A stretch of 43,427 nucleotides of DNA from Methanobacterium sp. (GCA_018263005.1 JADFDH010000002.1:491934-535360), one strand, 5' to 3'; counted from the first letter of the stretch, positions 16,447-26,015 are shown. Notes: generated by a model not told the origin, from the sequence alone. Made by a program: numbers and translations.

Positions 16447-18054
16447 ACTGAAAAAGTATCTTCATCCCATTCAAACGGTTTGAAAAGATTATTATTATTA
16501 ATACCGGCATTATTGGCATTTATAATAGTACTTATCCCCACATTAAAGTTTCAATGGCCTTTAAGCTGGGATATTTATTATCATATTCATATAACCCAGT
16601 TATATCTGGCAAATGGTTTTACTCTATGGGATCCTTTAACAGTAGCACCCTCTGGGAGGCCCATTGCCTACCCTCCTGTTTTCCATTTTCTACTGGCTGG
16701 ATTATCTTATCTTTTGAAATGGGATCCCTTTCAAGTGGCACGTATGCTGCAGCCCTTTTTAGCCATGGCTCTGGTATTAGTCATAACCTTCATCACTTAC
16801 CGATTATTCGGTTTAATATCCGGAATTTCTGCAGGCTTATTAACAATATACAGTCTAATAACTTTTAACCGAGGATTTATAGCATCCCCTGCTACTTTAA
16901 GCTTTATTTTAATGCCCCTGGTATTATTTCTATATTACCAGGCCAATGAAAACCTTAACTTAAGATATCTAATAATATCGGGAATTTTATGCGGTGTAGT
17001 ATGTTTAACACATAGTTTAACTGCTCTTATGGTCTTAATGGTGATATTGATTTACATAGTAACTATGAAACTTTTAAAGAGAAATATCAACCTTAAATTC
17101 CTTATTCTATTCTTAATAATTACTGCACTGTTTGCTTTGTTATGGTGGGGTCCCCTTTATCTCCTTTACCATCCAGAGTTCAATGTTTTCTCTGGATATC
17201 CTCTGCCTATTTCTGAATACTACATCAGATATTTGGGCATAATACCAACAATACTAGCCACAGTAGGCGGCCTTTTCCTGTTAAAAAAAGGAGAAAACAA
17301 GGGTATATTTATATTAGTCTGGGCATTATCCATTTTATTATTGAGTAGAGCTTATTATCTGGGTATAAACTTAATTCCCATCCGTATTCTGGAGTTGGCT
17401 TCCTACCCTCTTATTATAATGGCCGGGTATGGGCTGGCGGTAATCCTGGACAGGATAGAAAAATGTTTAAAGAAATCTGAAAGAACTTCAGATGCATCGG
17501 TTAATAAAACCAATTTTTACATTAAAAGGCATATTAAAGCTACTATAATAATTTTATTGGCTGTTTTTACCCTGGTTTCTGGGGTGGTTTTTGCTGATGG
17601 TTACACTCCTAATCTGGTTAGTCAGGATGACGCCCATCCTGATTATATTTTCCCCAAAACAGTTCATTTACTCTTCAATCCACTGGATTATATTTTTAAA
17701 TTTCAGGTAATAGCAGATAGGTATGGGAATTTAACCCTGGCAAGGAACCGTGAAGGTGTAATGAAATGGTTTAAAGAAAATGGAGATAAAAATGGTACAG
17801 TTTATTCTGTTGATTCATATATGGATACTATTATTGTTTCCACTTCCAGAGTTCATGTAATCAAAGGTGGCTATAGTGAAAGTATACCTTACCCTGTATT
17901 TAAACGAGATATGAATGATCTCAGCAAATTGGGCAGGGATGAAATTTTAAATGCCAATATCAAATACTTACTACTTAGAAATGGTATGGAAATACCTCCT
18001 TATGCACGGGAGGTATATCGGAATGGAAACTACATTATATGCGTAATAGAATGA
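16444..18054 (+). CDS. Multi-pass membrane protein with GT-C-like architecture
   Basis: The protein is about 536 residues from ATT 16444 (524 from TTG 16480). It has roughly ten membrane helices and a soluble tail (about 410-536). The first loop contains SWDIYYHIHITQLYL and WDPL...YPPVFHFLLAGL. Acidic residues early in the first external loop are typical of GT-C glycosyltransferases (STT3/PMT type) and of the PF10131-like membrane family. It probably moves a sugar from a lipid carrier to surface protein or polymer. It is divergent from the GT2 gene and is followed by a secreted wall-binding protein 68 bases later, likely its operon partner. The exact enzyme activity is unproven. Confidence 0.75.
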   Translation: MTEKVSSSHSNGLKRLLLLIPALLAFIIVLIPTLKFQWPLSWDIYYHIHITQLYLANGFTLWDPLTVAPSGRPIAYPPVFHFLLAGLSYLLKWDPFQVARMLQPFLAMALVLVITFITYRLFGLISGISAGLLTIYSLITFNRGFIASPATLSFILMPLVLFLYYQANENLNLRYLIISGILCGVVCLTHSLTALMVLMVILIYIVTMKLLKRNINLKFLILFLIITALFALLWWGPLYLLYHPEFNVFSGYPLPISEYYIRYLGIIPTILATVGGLFLLKKGENKGIFILVWALSILLLSRAYYLGINLIPIRILELASYPLIIMAGYGLAVILDRIEKCLKKSERTSDASVNKTNFYIKRHIKATIIILLAVFTLVSGVVFADGYTPNLVSQDDAHPDYIFPKTVHLLFNPLDYIFKFQVIADRYGNLTLARNREGVMKWFKENGDKNGTVYSVDSYMDTIIVSTSRVHVIKGGYSESIPYPVFKRDMNDLSKLGRDEILNANIKYLLLRNGMEIPPYAREVYRNGNYIICVIE

Positions 18055-18122
18055 TCGAATATAATAAATCATCACATAATGGATTAAAAATTTGGAACAC
18101 TATACTCAAGTTAAGTGATTAG

Positions 18123-19721
18123 ATGAGCAGATCACGGCAGTTATTAATATTTATATGTATCATTGGAATAATCCTGCTAATTTACGGCTTTATTACTCCC
18201 TTTTTAATCGGAAATGAATCATTCAATGGGGTTTCCAATGAAGCAAATGATACTATCATAATATCATCTTCCACTGGTGATATGAAGGGATTAGAGGTGG
18301 GTGTAGCATCCTATGCTGGTCGAGAAGGTATACCCCTTATTTTATCCAGTAAAACCATACCTTATCCCCTTAATAAATGGTTACCACAGTTTAAGGATCA
18401 GGCAAATATCAGGAAAGCCATCGTGGTTGGTCCTGTTTCCTCCTGGCAGATCTATTTATTAAAATTGCAGAATCTGAAGATTGAACAGATAAATGGAGGG
18501 TCTAAAGCTGAGATTCTTACAGAAATAGCAGAGATGACTTATAAATCGCAGGATACGGTGATAATCACTCCTTCTGATCCTTCAGCATCGTTGTTAGGTT
18601 CGGTAATGAATGTTCCTGTTTTTGTGGTGGCTGAGCCTGGCAAGTATACTTCTTCAAATAAATTAGCTCCAGAATATGGTGCTTACCTCTCTAAATATAA
18701 TATAAAGCAGGTAATAATCGTGGGGTCGGTTTCTGATAGTATAATAGATGATTTGAAATCTAGAAATCTGATCATTGAGAATCTGAGTGGGAGAGATAGT
18801 TTCGAAACCAGTGAAAGGGTATCAGAACGGATAATGGATATCCAGAAACAGAAAGGGGTAAATGTTAGCTCTGTTTACTGTGGTTTTTATGGGGAACTAC
18901 CAGCAATAGTACCTTTAGCATATCACAATAATTCGATAATTTTACAGGATCCCACTTTACATATGGATGAAACTGTTGATTTCTTAAAGTCTAAGGGATT
19001 AAATACTGCAATTTTAACCCGTAATGGCCCTGCTGATTATTTACAAATGGAGGAGCCTGATTTTGTATCTGAGAGATTGATTACTAAATTAGATGCAAAT
19101 AATATTAGTACATATTTTTTAACCAACTTCAGAACAATTAATGAGGCAACCGGTTTGTATGAGACTAAAATGCTGGCGGCTGAATCTCTTTTAGGAACCG
19201 GGAATGTATGGGGAAAACAATGGTTTGTTAAAGTATTGAATTTGGATGTAGATAACGGACAGAAAATTAGCGAATATTCTCCATATCCCCCCTTACTGGA
19301 TATTATTATAAGGGGTGGTAATTGGGATACCAGTACGGGTTCAAAGTTAACAGTTACAAAAATAGGATTTAACACCTGGTATTATCATTGGGAAGGTATA
19401 CATCCCTATATTTGGCATAGAAATAATGATATGGAATGGTATTGTTATTCTGGTTCCATGTATTCCTGGCATTGGATTCATGCAAATAAAACAGATAATG
19501 GTACTTATACAACAAGTGAAAATGATACATGGACTGTTGAATATTTAAGTGATGATATAGTTTATTATCGAGTTTACTGGGTTAAAAAAGGGAAAATATG
19601 GGAAGAAATACATACAGAAGCATATTTCCAATGGAATTATCTATTGAATTGTTGGATTTGTACACAGGATAATTCTAACCAATCTTTTATGATATTCCCC
19701 CAAATAAATAGAATATTTTAA
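18123..19721 (+). CDS. Cell-wall-binding-repeat-2-like surface protein
   Basis: This 532-residue protein has a single N-terminal membrane anchor or signal (residues about 7-28). Residues about 40-330 look like three units related to the putative cell wall binding repeat 2. Evidence is alternating hydrophobic strands with AIVVGPVSSWQIYLL, QVIIVGSVSDSIIDDL and IENLSGRDSFETSERV. The last 140 residues are very rich in Trp and Tyr (for example FNTWYYHWEG and MYSWHWIH) and match no family I know. It is likely anchored outside the cell on pseudomurein or glycan. The SD is GTGAT three bases before ATG. It follows the GT-C-like gene. Confidence 0.7.
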   Translation: MSRSRQLLIFICIIGIILLIYGFITPFLIGNESFNGVSNEANDTIIISSSTGDMKGLEVGVASYAGREGIPLILSSKTIPYPLNKWLPQFKDQANIRKAIVVGPVSSWQIYLLKLQNLKIEQINGGSKAEILTEIAEMTYKSQDTVIITPSDPSASLLGSVMNVPVFVVAEPGKYTSSNKLAPEYGAYLSKYNIKQVIIVGSVSDSIIDDLKSRNLIIENLSGRDSFETSERVSERIMDIQKQKGVNVSSVYCGFYGELPAIVPLAYHNNSIILQDPTLHMDETVDFLKSKGLNTAILTRNGPADYLQMEEPDFVSERLITKLDANNISTYFLTNFRTINEATGLYETKMLAAESLLGTGNVWGKQWFVKVLNLDVDNGQKISEYSPYPPLLDIIIRGGNWDTSTGSKLTVTKIGFNTWYYHWEGIHPYIWHRNNDMEWYCYSGSMYSWHWIHANKTDNGTYTTSENDTWTVEYLSDDIVYYRVYWVKKGKIWEEIHTEAYFQWNYLLNCWICTQDNSNQSFMIFPQINRIF

Positions 19722-19730
19722 AAAATTTTT

Positions 19731-20288
19731 TTATCTAAAGTATTCATCGAACACTGGAATGATATCTCCTGGGGTTTTCAGAATATATGTATTGTCCATC
19801 TTAGCCAGCTTATGCACATGTTCCACATCTTCAGCTCTTATGGTGATCTTTAAATCCTTTCCATCGGGTAGTTGTGTGATAGTAGTCCCTTCCTCAACGT
19901 CAGATGGTAATATGTAAAGGGGAACATCTGCTTTTTGACCCATCAATGATGCGTTGGATATAAGGGTGTCTCCCATTCTCAGCGCAATCTTAGCTACGGT
20001 GTTTGCCGATGCAGGAGCCACTAACATGAATTCATACTTGCCCAATTGTATATTTCCAGCTAAAAAAGGGGCGTTGGCGTTTATTTCCACCCAAATGTTA
20101 TTAAAATTTGATTCGATCTCATGAGATATCTCATAATATTTAACTACCTGATCTCCTGCTTTGGATATGAACACTTCAATATCGACATCTTCATCAAATT
20201 TAGCTTTAATAGTCTTCATTATTTCAATGGTTTTTTCAATTTTATCCCCAGCACCGGTTATTCCCCATGCAACCTTTCTTTTTGTCAT
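19731..20288 (-). CDS. Archaeoflavoprotein, AfpA / DmrX-like
   Basis: This 185-residue Rossmann-type flavoprotein has a G-I-T-G-A-G motif at residues 9-14, SKAGDQVVKYY, and the FMN-binding VAPASANTVAKIALRMGDTL (near 90-108). These features put it with archaeal FMN proteins of the AfpA and dihydromethanopterin reductase (acceptor) families. It probably takes electrons from a ferredoxin-like donor; the acceptor is not predictable from sequence. GAGGTG lies 5 bases before ATG. The gene converges with the surface-protein gene with a nine-base, A/T-only gap. Confidence 0.8.
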   Translation of the reverse strand: MTKRKVAWGITGAGDKIEKTIEIMKTIKAKFDEDVDIEVFISKAGDQVVKYYEISHEIESNFNNIWVEINANAPFLAGNIQLGKYEFMLVAPASANTVAKIALRMGDTLISNASLMGQKADVPLYILPSDVEEGTTITQLPDGKDLKITIRAEDVEHVHKLAKMDNTYILKTPGDIIPVFDEYFR

Positions 20289-20485
20289 TAATACACCTCA
20301 TTAGATGATTACTTGTCTAATTTAGATGATATCTTCATTTATTATATGGAATTAATTCCTATTATTTTTTTTCCTCGATACCTATTTATTTAATCAGGTT
20401 AAAGTATTAAATCAAAGGGAATTAAAATTAAATTAAAGATACACATGGCACTTTTTTATTATTTAATAGATAAGGAAGTATTTTT

Positions 20486-21841
20486 ATGGTAAATAAACGA
20501 TTGTTCGGAACGTTCGGCGTAAGAAGATTGGCTAATAAGGTTTTGACCCCGGAATTTGCTTCTAAACTGGCAGCGGCTTACGGAACATTAGTGAAGGGTT
20601 CGGTTGCAGTTGGTGGTGATCCTAGAACATCCACTCCTATGATTAAGCATGCAGTGATATCTGGTCTGCTTTCATCAGGATGTAAGGTTATAGATCTAGG
20701 TATATTGCCTACTCCTGCTGTTCAATATGCTGTTAGGAATTATTATGATGGTGGGGTGATTATAACCGCTTCTCACAACCCTCCTCATGATAATGGAATT
20801 AAATTCGTGGATGCAGATGGTATTGGAATACCTGATGAGATGGAAGAGAAGATTGAAGATATGTTCTTTGCAGAAAATCCGGAACGTGTTTCCTGGGATC
20901 ATATAGAAGAAGTGGAAACCAATTCTAACATAATTGATGAGTACATTGAACAAGTTATTTCTCTTGTAGATGGGGAAGCCATTAAAGATGCAGGATTAAA
21001 GGTGGTTGTGGACTGTGGAAGTGGAGCTGCCTGTTTCACCACCCCCTACCTATTAAGAAGGTTGGGATGCCAAGTTATTACCATGAATTGTCAGCCTGAT
21101 GGTTTTTTCCCGGGAAGGAATCCAGAACCCACGGAAGACAATCTAAAGGACCTTATAAATGCTGTGAAGAATTTAGGAGCTGATCTGGGTATTGCCCATG
21201 ATGGTGATGCAGACCGTACTATATGTATAGATGAGAATGGGAATTTTGTATTTGGCGATAAAACATTTGCCCTGGTGGAAAAATACATGCTTATAGAGAA
21301 TGGAGGAGGTTTAATCGTCACCACAGTGGCAACTTCATCTGCCATCTACGATATTGCGGAAGAGCATGGTGGTGAGGTAATAGCTACTCGGGTGGGTGAT
21401 CTGCTGGTGGCCCGGAAGCTTAAAGAAAAAAATGGATTGTTTGGCGGGGAAGAAAATGGTGGTTTAATATTCCCTGAATTTGTTTACGGTAGGGATGCAG
21501 CTCTTACAACGGCAAAAATTGTGGAAATAATGGCTAAGGAGAAAAAATCACTCTCTAATTTAATCGATGAGCTTCCCAGTTATCGATCACAGAAGAGGAA
21601 AGTGGAATGTCCTGATGATCTGAAAGTTGAGGTAATGGATAAGATCGCTCAGGCCACCTGCGAATATGAGGTGGATACTAAGGATGGGGTTAAAATATTC
21701 ACCGAAGAGGGATGGGTTATTATCAGACCTTCGGGAACTGAGCCAATATTCAGATGTTTTGCTGAGGCGAAAAAAGAAGAAGATGCTAAGAAAATGGTTG
21801 AATGGGGAATATCTCTGGTTTTAGAGCATTTAAAATCCTAA
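20486..21841 (+). CDS. Phosphoglucosamine mutase / phosphomannomutase
   Basis: This 451-residue alpha-D-phosphohexomutase has the phosphoserine loop TASHNPP (Ser near 95), the metal loop DGDADR (near 239-244), the sugar loop GGEENGG (near 321) and the phosphate loop RPSGTEP (near 413). The family interconverts 6- and 1-phosphosugars. In methanogens the members serve UDP-GlcNAc and GDP-mannose routes, which fits its position next to surface glycan genes. Whether glucosamine or mannose is preferred cannot be told here. The length is normal. Confidence 0.93.
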   Translation: MVNKRLFGTFGVRRLANKVLTPEFASKLAAAYGTLVKGSVAVGGDPRTSTPMIKHAVISGLLSSGCKVIDLGILPTPAVQYAVRNYYDGGVIITASHNPPHDNGIKFVDADGIGIPDEMEEKIEDMFFAENPERVSWDHIEEVETNSNIIDEYIEQVISLVDGEAIKDAGLKVVVDCGSGAACFTTPYLLRRLGCQVITMNCQPDGFFPGRNPEPTEDNLKDLINAVKNLGADLGIAHDGDADRTICIDENGNFVFGDKTFALVEKYMLIENGGGLIVTTVATSSAIYDIAEEHGGEVIATRVGDLLVARKLKEKNGLFGGEENGGLIFPEFVYGRDAALTTAKIVEIMAKEKKSLSNLIDELPSYRSQKRKVECPDDLKVEVMDKIAQATCEYEVDTKDGVKIFTEEGWVIIRPSGTEPIFRCFAEAKKEEDAKKMVEWGISLVLEHLKS

Positions 21842-21858
21842 CATGTTTTATTGTATGA

Positions 21859-22089
21859 TTAATCTGAGTAAAATCCGTAAAATTCTGAACAGTAAGCGCA
21901 CATGGGAAATTTACCAAATTTGTAGTGACTATAGTCATCCTTGTTAATATCGAATTTCTGATGACAGAAGTAGCAGGTTTCAATTTTCTCTGGCTTTGAC
22001 TTTTGATTATTTTTTTCTTTTTTATTACCCTCATCTACATCTTGTACTTCTTTTTCAGGCTGTTCATTATGATAATAGGTTATCTTTAT
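21859..22089 (-). CDS. Small zinc-binding protein (two CxxC pairs)
   Basis: The product is about 76 residues: a charged linker (EEGNKK..KSKPEK-like) followed by CYFCHQKF...DDYSHYKFGKFPMCAYC. The two CxxC pairs should form one zinc site. An in-frame GTG at 22098 lies inside the SD itself (GAGGTG, 22101-22096). Six bases after that SD comes ATA at 22089, giving KITYYHNEQP after the initiator. I prefer ATA; if it is wrong the protein is three residues longer from GTG. The gene converges with the mutase. The function is unknown. Confidence 0.65.
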   Translation of the reverse strand: MKITYYHNEQPEKEVQDVDEGNKKEKNNQKSKPEKIETCYFCHQKFDINKDDYSHYKFGKFPMCAYCSEFYGFYSD

Positions 22090-22101
22090 TTTAAACACCT
22101 C
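22087..22101 (-). promoter_or_regulatory. SD six bases before an AUA codon
   Basis: On the minus strand GAGGTG is followed by TTTAAA and then ATA. The only ordinary in-frame start (GTG) overlaps the SD and could not be used with it. Confidence 0.45.
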
Positions 22102-22357
22102 AATAATTTGGATTAGTTTTATCTAATTACTTTTAATCGATCAAGATTATAATAATTCTAACTCATGATTGTCGGATATAAACTCATGGTTTGTGAATAA
22201 TAATCATGATATTATAAATTGTAAAACTTGGGGCTATAAAATTTTTATTAAAAGAAAATTCTATGTTTAGGTGGTTGGATTTAAAAGTGGGATCAATTCA
22301 TTAAAACAAAAAAGGTAAGGGATAATTTTGATTTAAAATAATGTTTCCCCAGAGTTT

Positions 22358-22681
22358 TTACATCATTTCACGTTTTTGTTGTAGAGTAACACTGAATTTT
22401 TCTATTCCTTCATTTTCCTGTTCTACAGTTGATATGCCTCTGTAATAGTATCCAACATCACCAGCATTTGCAATATTAACAAATATTGGTTCTAATTCGT
22501 CGAATTCATTGAAAAATTGATATATGTTTTTTATTTTATCTTGGCCTGCTTTAAAAGTAATTATTAGAGCGTTTTCCCGGCGGTTTTGTAGACTGATTCT
22601 GTCTTCATCAACTTTCAGAATCATCTTATCTTTTTTCTTGCTCCCGCTTTCTCTTCTAAATATCATCTTAGATTCAGACAT
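22358..22681 (-). CDS. Conserved hypothetical protein
   Basis: This 107-residue soluble alpha/beta protein starts with a basic segment (RRESGSKKKDKMIL). It continues with strand-like stretches (ENALIITFKAG, EPIFVNIANAGDVGYYYRGIS). A GGGGGA SD lies upstream, and a second AGGT lies immediately before ATG. I do not recognise the family. It is transcribed in the same direction as the adenosine-specific kinase upstream, 96 bases away, but a T-rich gap between them suggests separate units. Confidence 0.7.
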   Translation of the reverse strand: MSESKMIFRRESGSKKKDKMILKVDEDRISLQNRRENALIITFKAGQDKIKNIYQFFNEFDELEPIFVNIANAGDVGYYYRGISTVEQENEGIEKFSVTLQQKREMM

Positions 22682-22777
22682 ACCTAAATTCCCCCTTAGC
22701 TTGTAATTTAAATTTTATTTCTATTCTTTACCCTTATTTTTGTTAAATGAGTTATAAATTTTTTTTTAATAATATAA

Positions 22778-23266
22778 TCATAATTTATAGCCAATATCCC
22801 GGAGGAACTTCTTACGCCATACTACATCGTCATCATTTTCTATTTTAACCGGATTTGAACCATCTATAACTCCTAATATGCCTCTTCCCTGTTTTGTTTC
22901 TGCAATTATTACTTGTACTGGATTGGCCGTTGCACAGTAAAGATTCACCACTTCCGGAACACTGTTTATGCGTTGTGTTAGGTTGATGGGGAAAGCATTT
23001 TTAAGATATATCAGGAAACAATGTCCACAGGCCAACTTCAAAACTTCATCCGCTGCAATATTGGTGAGATCTTCATCATTCCCAGCTTTTCTAACCATAC
23101 AATCTCCAGATGCTTCTGCAAAAGCAAGTCCAAACTCTGCCTGCGGCACAGTGTTTATAATAGCTTCATAAAGGTCTTCTACAGTTTTTATAAAATGACC
23201 CTGGCCTAGTATTAGATTACTGTCTTCTGGACTTTTTAATTCCACTATTTTTATATCCAATTCCAT
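22778..23266 (-). CDS. Adenosine-specific kinase-like protein (DUF355 family)
   Basis: This 162-residue protein matches the compact archaeal family whose Pyrobaculum member was named adenosine-specific kinase. Signature stretches are GQGHFIKTVEDLYEAI (near 22-37), FGLAFAEASGDCMVR (near 46-60), ACGHCFLIYLKNAFP and QGRGILGVIDGS (near 125-136). The physiological role is poorly settled. GGAGGT lies 7 bases before ATG. Its promoter is preceded by a set of repeated TTCAAGTGA sites. Confidence 0.9.
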   Translation of the reverse strand: MELDIKIVELKSPEDSNLILGQGHFIKTVEDLYEAIINTVPQAEFGLAFAEASGDCMVRKAGNDEDLTNIAADEVLKLACGHCFLIYLKNAFPINLTQRINSVPEVVNLYCATANPVQVIIAETKQGRGILGVIDGSNPVKIENDDDVVWRKKFLRDIGYKL

Positions 23267-23304
23267 TTTAGTTACCTCCTTTAATGAGTTCTAGGAAAAA
23301 TAAG

Positions 23305-23313
23305 TTTATATAA
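23305..23313 (-). promoter_or_regulatory. TATA box of the adenosine-specific kinase gene
   Basis: On the minus strand the sequence reads TTATATAAA, about 40 bases upstream of the start, predicting a leader of about 15-20 bases. Confidence 0.55.
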
Positions 23314-23328
23314 GGCCCATGGAGTTAG

Positions 23329-23415
23329 TTCAAGTGATTTTATCGTATTCAAGTGATTTTATAACTCTTCATATACATAGGAACTGAAGGTTATCTGGTG
23401 AATGGATTCAAGTGA
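23329..23415. promoter_or_regulatory. Three direct repeats of TTCAAGTGA (candidate operator)
   Basis: TTCAAGTGATTTTAT occurs identically at 23329-23343 and 23348-23362 (period 19). The core TTCAAGTGA recurs at 23407-23415. All share orientation and lie immediately upstream of the kinase TATA box, in the gap (23267-23642) between divergent genes. The rest of this gap is AT-rich with no gene I can support. Confidence 0.55.
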
Positions 23416-23642
23416 CCTCTCAATATAATTAATGAGTTCCATCTTTTCATTTTGTTTTAAAACTTTATACAATTTTCTGGTAATTCATTGATGATCATCA
23501 AAAAATATATTTGTCATAAACAATCATTACAATAATGTTTTTACTTAGATGGAATAAATCAATAATTTATAAAAACTGATTTTTTTTATCCGTAAATAAA
23601 ATATGATTATGAACATTATCTAAATTAGAATGAGGTTCGGGA

Positions 23643-24197
23643 ATGAAAGAAAAAATAAGCGAAATAGCACTGCGAATAAAAGAATTAAGAGAATTATCTA
23701 ATATAAAAGCTGCTGATATGGCTAATTTCCTTGATATATCCCTTGAAACCTATCAAGAATACGAAAAAGGTAAAAAAGACATTCCTGCAAGCGAGCTTTT
23801 TGAGATAGCGCATAAATTAGGGGTGGACATGGGGCTGCTTTTAACTGGAGAGGAAACCAGAATGCACATCTTCACCGTTACCCGTAATGGAAAAGGAATA
23901 AACGTTGAAAGGCGTAAACAGTACCAGTATGAAAATCTGGCTGAAAAGTTCATTCATAAAAAGGCAGAACCTTTCATAGTGACTGTAGAGCCTAGAAAAG
24001 ATAAAAAAAGGCCAACGACGAATCATCACCCTGGACAGGAATTTGATTATGTGATTGAAGGATCTCTAAAAATTTACATCCACGATAATGAAATCATTCT
24101 AAACGAAGGAGATTCAATTTTCTTCGATTCATCTTACAAACACGCTATGGAGGCTTTAAATAATAAAAGAGCCCGATTTTTAGCGGTTATACTTTAA
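23643..24197 (+). CDS. XRE-family helix-turn-helix regulator with C-terminal cupin
   Basis: This 184-residue protein has an N-terminal XRE helix-turn-helix (about 8-63; NIKAADMANFLDISLETYQEYEKG-type). A C-terminal cupin barrel (about 110-184) carries HHPGQEFDYVIEGSLKI and GDSIFFDSSYKH. Regulators of this layout sense small ligands through the cupin. GAGGT lies 6 bases before ATG. It is 49 bases upstream of the acyl-CoA synthetase and is probably both in that operon and its regulator. Confidence 0.88.
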   Translation: MKEKISEIALRIKELRELSNIKAADMANFLDISLETYQEYEKGKKDIPASELFEIAHKLGVDMGLLLTGEETRMHIFTVTRNGKGINVERRKQYQYENLAEKFIHKKAEPFIVTVEPRKDKKRPTTNHHPGQEFDYVIEGSLKIYIHDNEIILNEGDSIFFDSSYKHAMEALNNKRARFLAVIL

Positions 24198-24246
24198 ATT
24201 TTCGTAATAATCTATAATAATAAAAATAAGAAATGAGGATAATAAT

Positions 24247-25926
24247 ATGAGATCATTAATCAATTTATTCCTACCAAAAACAGAATTTGAATCATATACG
24301 GACTTTAAAGAGAATTTTAATATAAATATACCTGATAATTTTAATTTCGCCTATGATGTGGTAGATAAATATGCTGAACTCTACCCAGATAAAACAGCCT
24401 TGGTATGGTGCAATGATAATGATGAGGAGTTAATCATCAACTTCAAAGAGCTCAAGGAATACAGTGATAAAACAGCGAATTTTTTCAAAGAAAGCGGAAT
24501 AGAAAAAGGCGATAAGGTTATGCTTACCTTGAAAAGTCGCTATGAATTCTGGTTCTGTATATTGGCCCTGCATAAATTAGGAGCCATAACCATCCCTGCC
24601 ACTCACATGCTTAAAACAAAAGACATCATCTACCGACTGGAAAGAGCGGATATTAAAATGGTAGTATGCATCCAAGAAGACGGAGTACCCCAGTACTTCG
24701 ACGAAGCAGATGAACAGATGAATGAAATAAATCTTATAAAAGCAGTGGTAGGCGATGAGAACAGAGAAGGATGGCTTAACTTCCGAGAAGAAATTAAAAA
24801 AGCCTCAAAAGATTTCCAAAAACCATCAGGAGATCAGAAAACAAGCAATGAAGATCCCATGCTGGTATATTTCTCATCAGGAACCACCGGACTTCCTAAG
24901 ATGGTTGAACATGATTTCACCTATCCATTTGGCCATATAATAACTGCTTACTGGCAAAATGTGTTGGATGATGGATTACACTACACAGTGGCAGACACAG
25001 GATGGGCCAAGGCCATGTGGGGTCAAATCTATGGACAATGGTTAATGGGAAGTGCTGTTTTTGTATATGATTACGATCGTTTTGATTCAGCCAACATGCT
25101 TGAGAAATCATCTAAATATGGTGTCACCACATTTTGCGCACCACCAACCATTTACCGGTTCCTAATACAGGAAGATCTATCACCTTATGATTTTTCTAGG
25201 CTTAAATACGCTGTAACTGCTGGAGAGCCTCTCAATCCAGAGGTATATAATAAATTCCTTGAATTAACCGGTTTAAGATTGATGGAAGGTTTCGGTCAAA
25301 CAGAATGCGTGGCCTGTGTGGCCAACTTCCCCTGGATAAAACCTCGTCCCGGATCAATGGGTAAACCATCACCCAACTATGACATAGAATTAATGAATAG
25401 AGAGGGTGATCCCTGCGATATTGGTGAAGAAGGGGAAATAGTTATAAAAACCAGTCAACAGAACCCACCAGGATTATTCAACGGATATTACCAAGATCAG
25501 GAAAAAACTAAAGAAGTATGGCATGATGGTTATTATCATACTGGAGACACCGCCTGGATGGATGAAGATGGTTATCTGTGGTTTGTAGGTAGAAATGATG
25601 ATATAATAAAAAGTTCAGGCTACCGTATAGGTCCCTTTGAAGTAGAAAGCGCTGTAATATCCCATCCTGCTGTTTTAGAAAGTGCCATAACTGGAGTTCC
25701 CCATCCAATCAGGGGACAGGTGATCAAAGCTACGATAGTATTAACGAAGGGTCATGAACCCTCAGAAGAACTTAAACTGGAAATTCAGAATCATGTAAAG
25801 CAGGTAACAGCCCCCTATAAATATCCGAGAGTGATTGAGTTTGTGGATGAATTACCAAAAACAATCAGTGGTAAAATAAGAAGGATAGAGATCAGAAGTA
25901 AAGACCAGGAAAAACAGATTAAATAA
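24247..25926 (+). CDS. AMP-forming acyl-CoA synthetase
   Basis: This 559-residue adenylate-forming enzyme has the ATP loop YFSSGTTGLPK (near 204-214), the A5 motif EGFGQTE (near 352), YHTGD (near 430) and the catalytic C-terminal lysine in KTISGKIRR (near 545). It is closer in pattern to acetyl/medium-chain (ACSM-like) synthetases than to long-chain ones. It converts a carboxylic acid, ATP and CoA to acyl-CoA, AMP and PPi. Lying between an XRE-cupin regulator and a VOR operon, it probably activates short branched or related acids that VOR then carboxylates (inference). SD GAGGAT lies 6 bases before ATG. Confidence 0.9.
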   Translation: MRSLINLFLPKTEFESYTDFKENFNINIPDNFNFAYDVVDKYAELYPDKTALVWCNDNDEELIINFKELKEYSDKTANFFKESGIEKGDKVMLTLKSRYEFWFCILALHKLGAITIPATHMLKTKDIIYRLERADIKMVVCIQEDGVPQYFDEADEQMNEINLIKAVVGDENREGWLNFREEIKKASKDFQKPSGDQKTSNEDPMLVYFSSGTTGLPKMVEHDFTYPFGHIITAYWQNVLDDGLHYTVADTGWAKAMWGQIYGQWLMGSAVFVYDYDRFDSANMLEKSSKYGVTTFCAPPTIYRFLIQEDLSPYDFSRLKYAVTAGEPLNPEVYNKFLELTGLRLMEGFGQTECVACVANFPWIKPRPGSMGKPSPNYDIELMNREGDPCDIGEEGEIVIKTSQQNPPGLFNGYYQDQEKTKEVWHDGYYHTGDTAWMDEDGYLWFVGRNDDIIKSSGYRIGPFEVESAVISHPAVLESAITGVPHPIRGQVIKATIVLTKGHEPSEELKLEIQNHVKQVTAPYKYPRVIEFVDELPKTISGKIRRIEIRSKDQEKQIK

Positions 25927-25983
25927 ACAATTTAGCCCTAAAATTTTGTTCTAATTAAATAATAGAGGATTATATTAATTTAC

Positions 25984-25991
25984 TTTATAAA
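25984..25991 (+). promoter_or_regulatory. TATA box of the VOR operon
   Basis: TTTATAAA lies about 32 bases before ATG 26016. The predicted transcript would be leaderless or nearly so, which fits the lack of a good SD before the ferredoxin gene. Confidence 0.4.
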
Positions 25992-26015
25992 ACAATTTTA
26001 TAATATTTATAAAAG

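Noticed and set aside
22166..22215. Recurrent TCATG words between the small zinc protein and the gap at 22.2 kb
   Set aside because: Spacing and flanks differ between occurrences, so no coherent repeat or operator can be defined.
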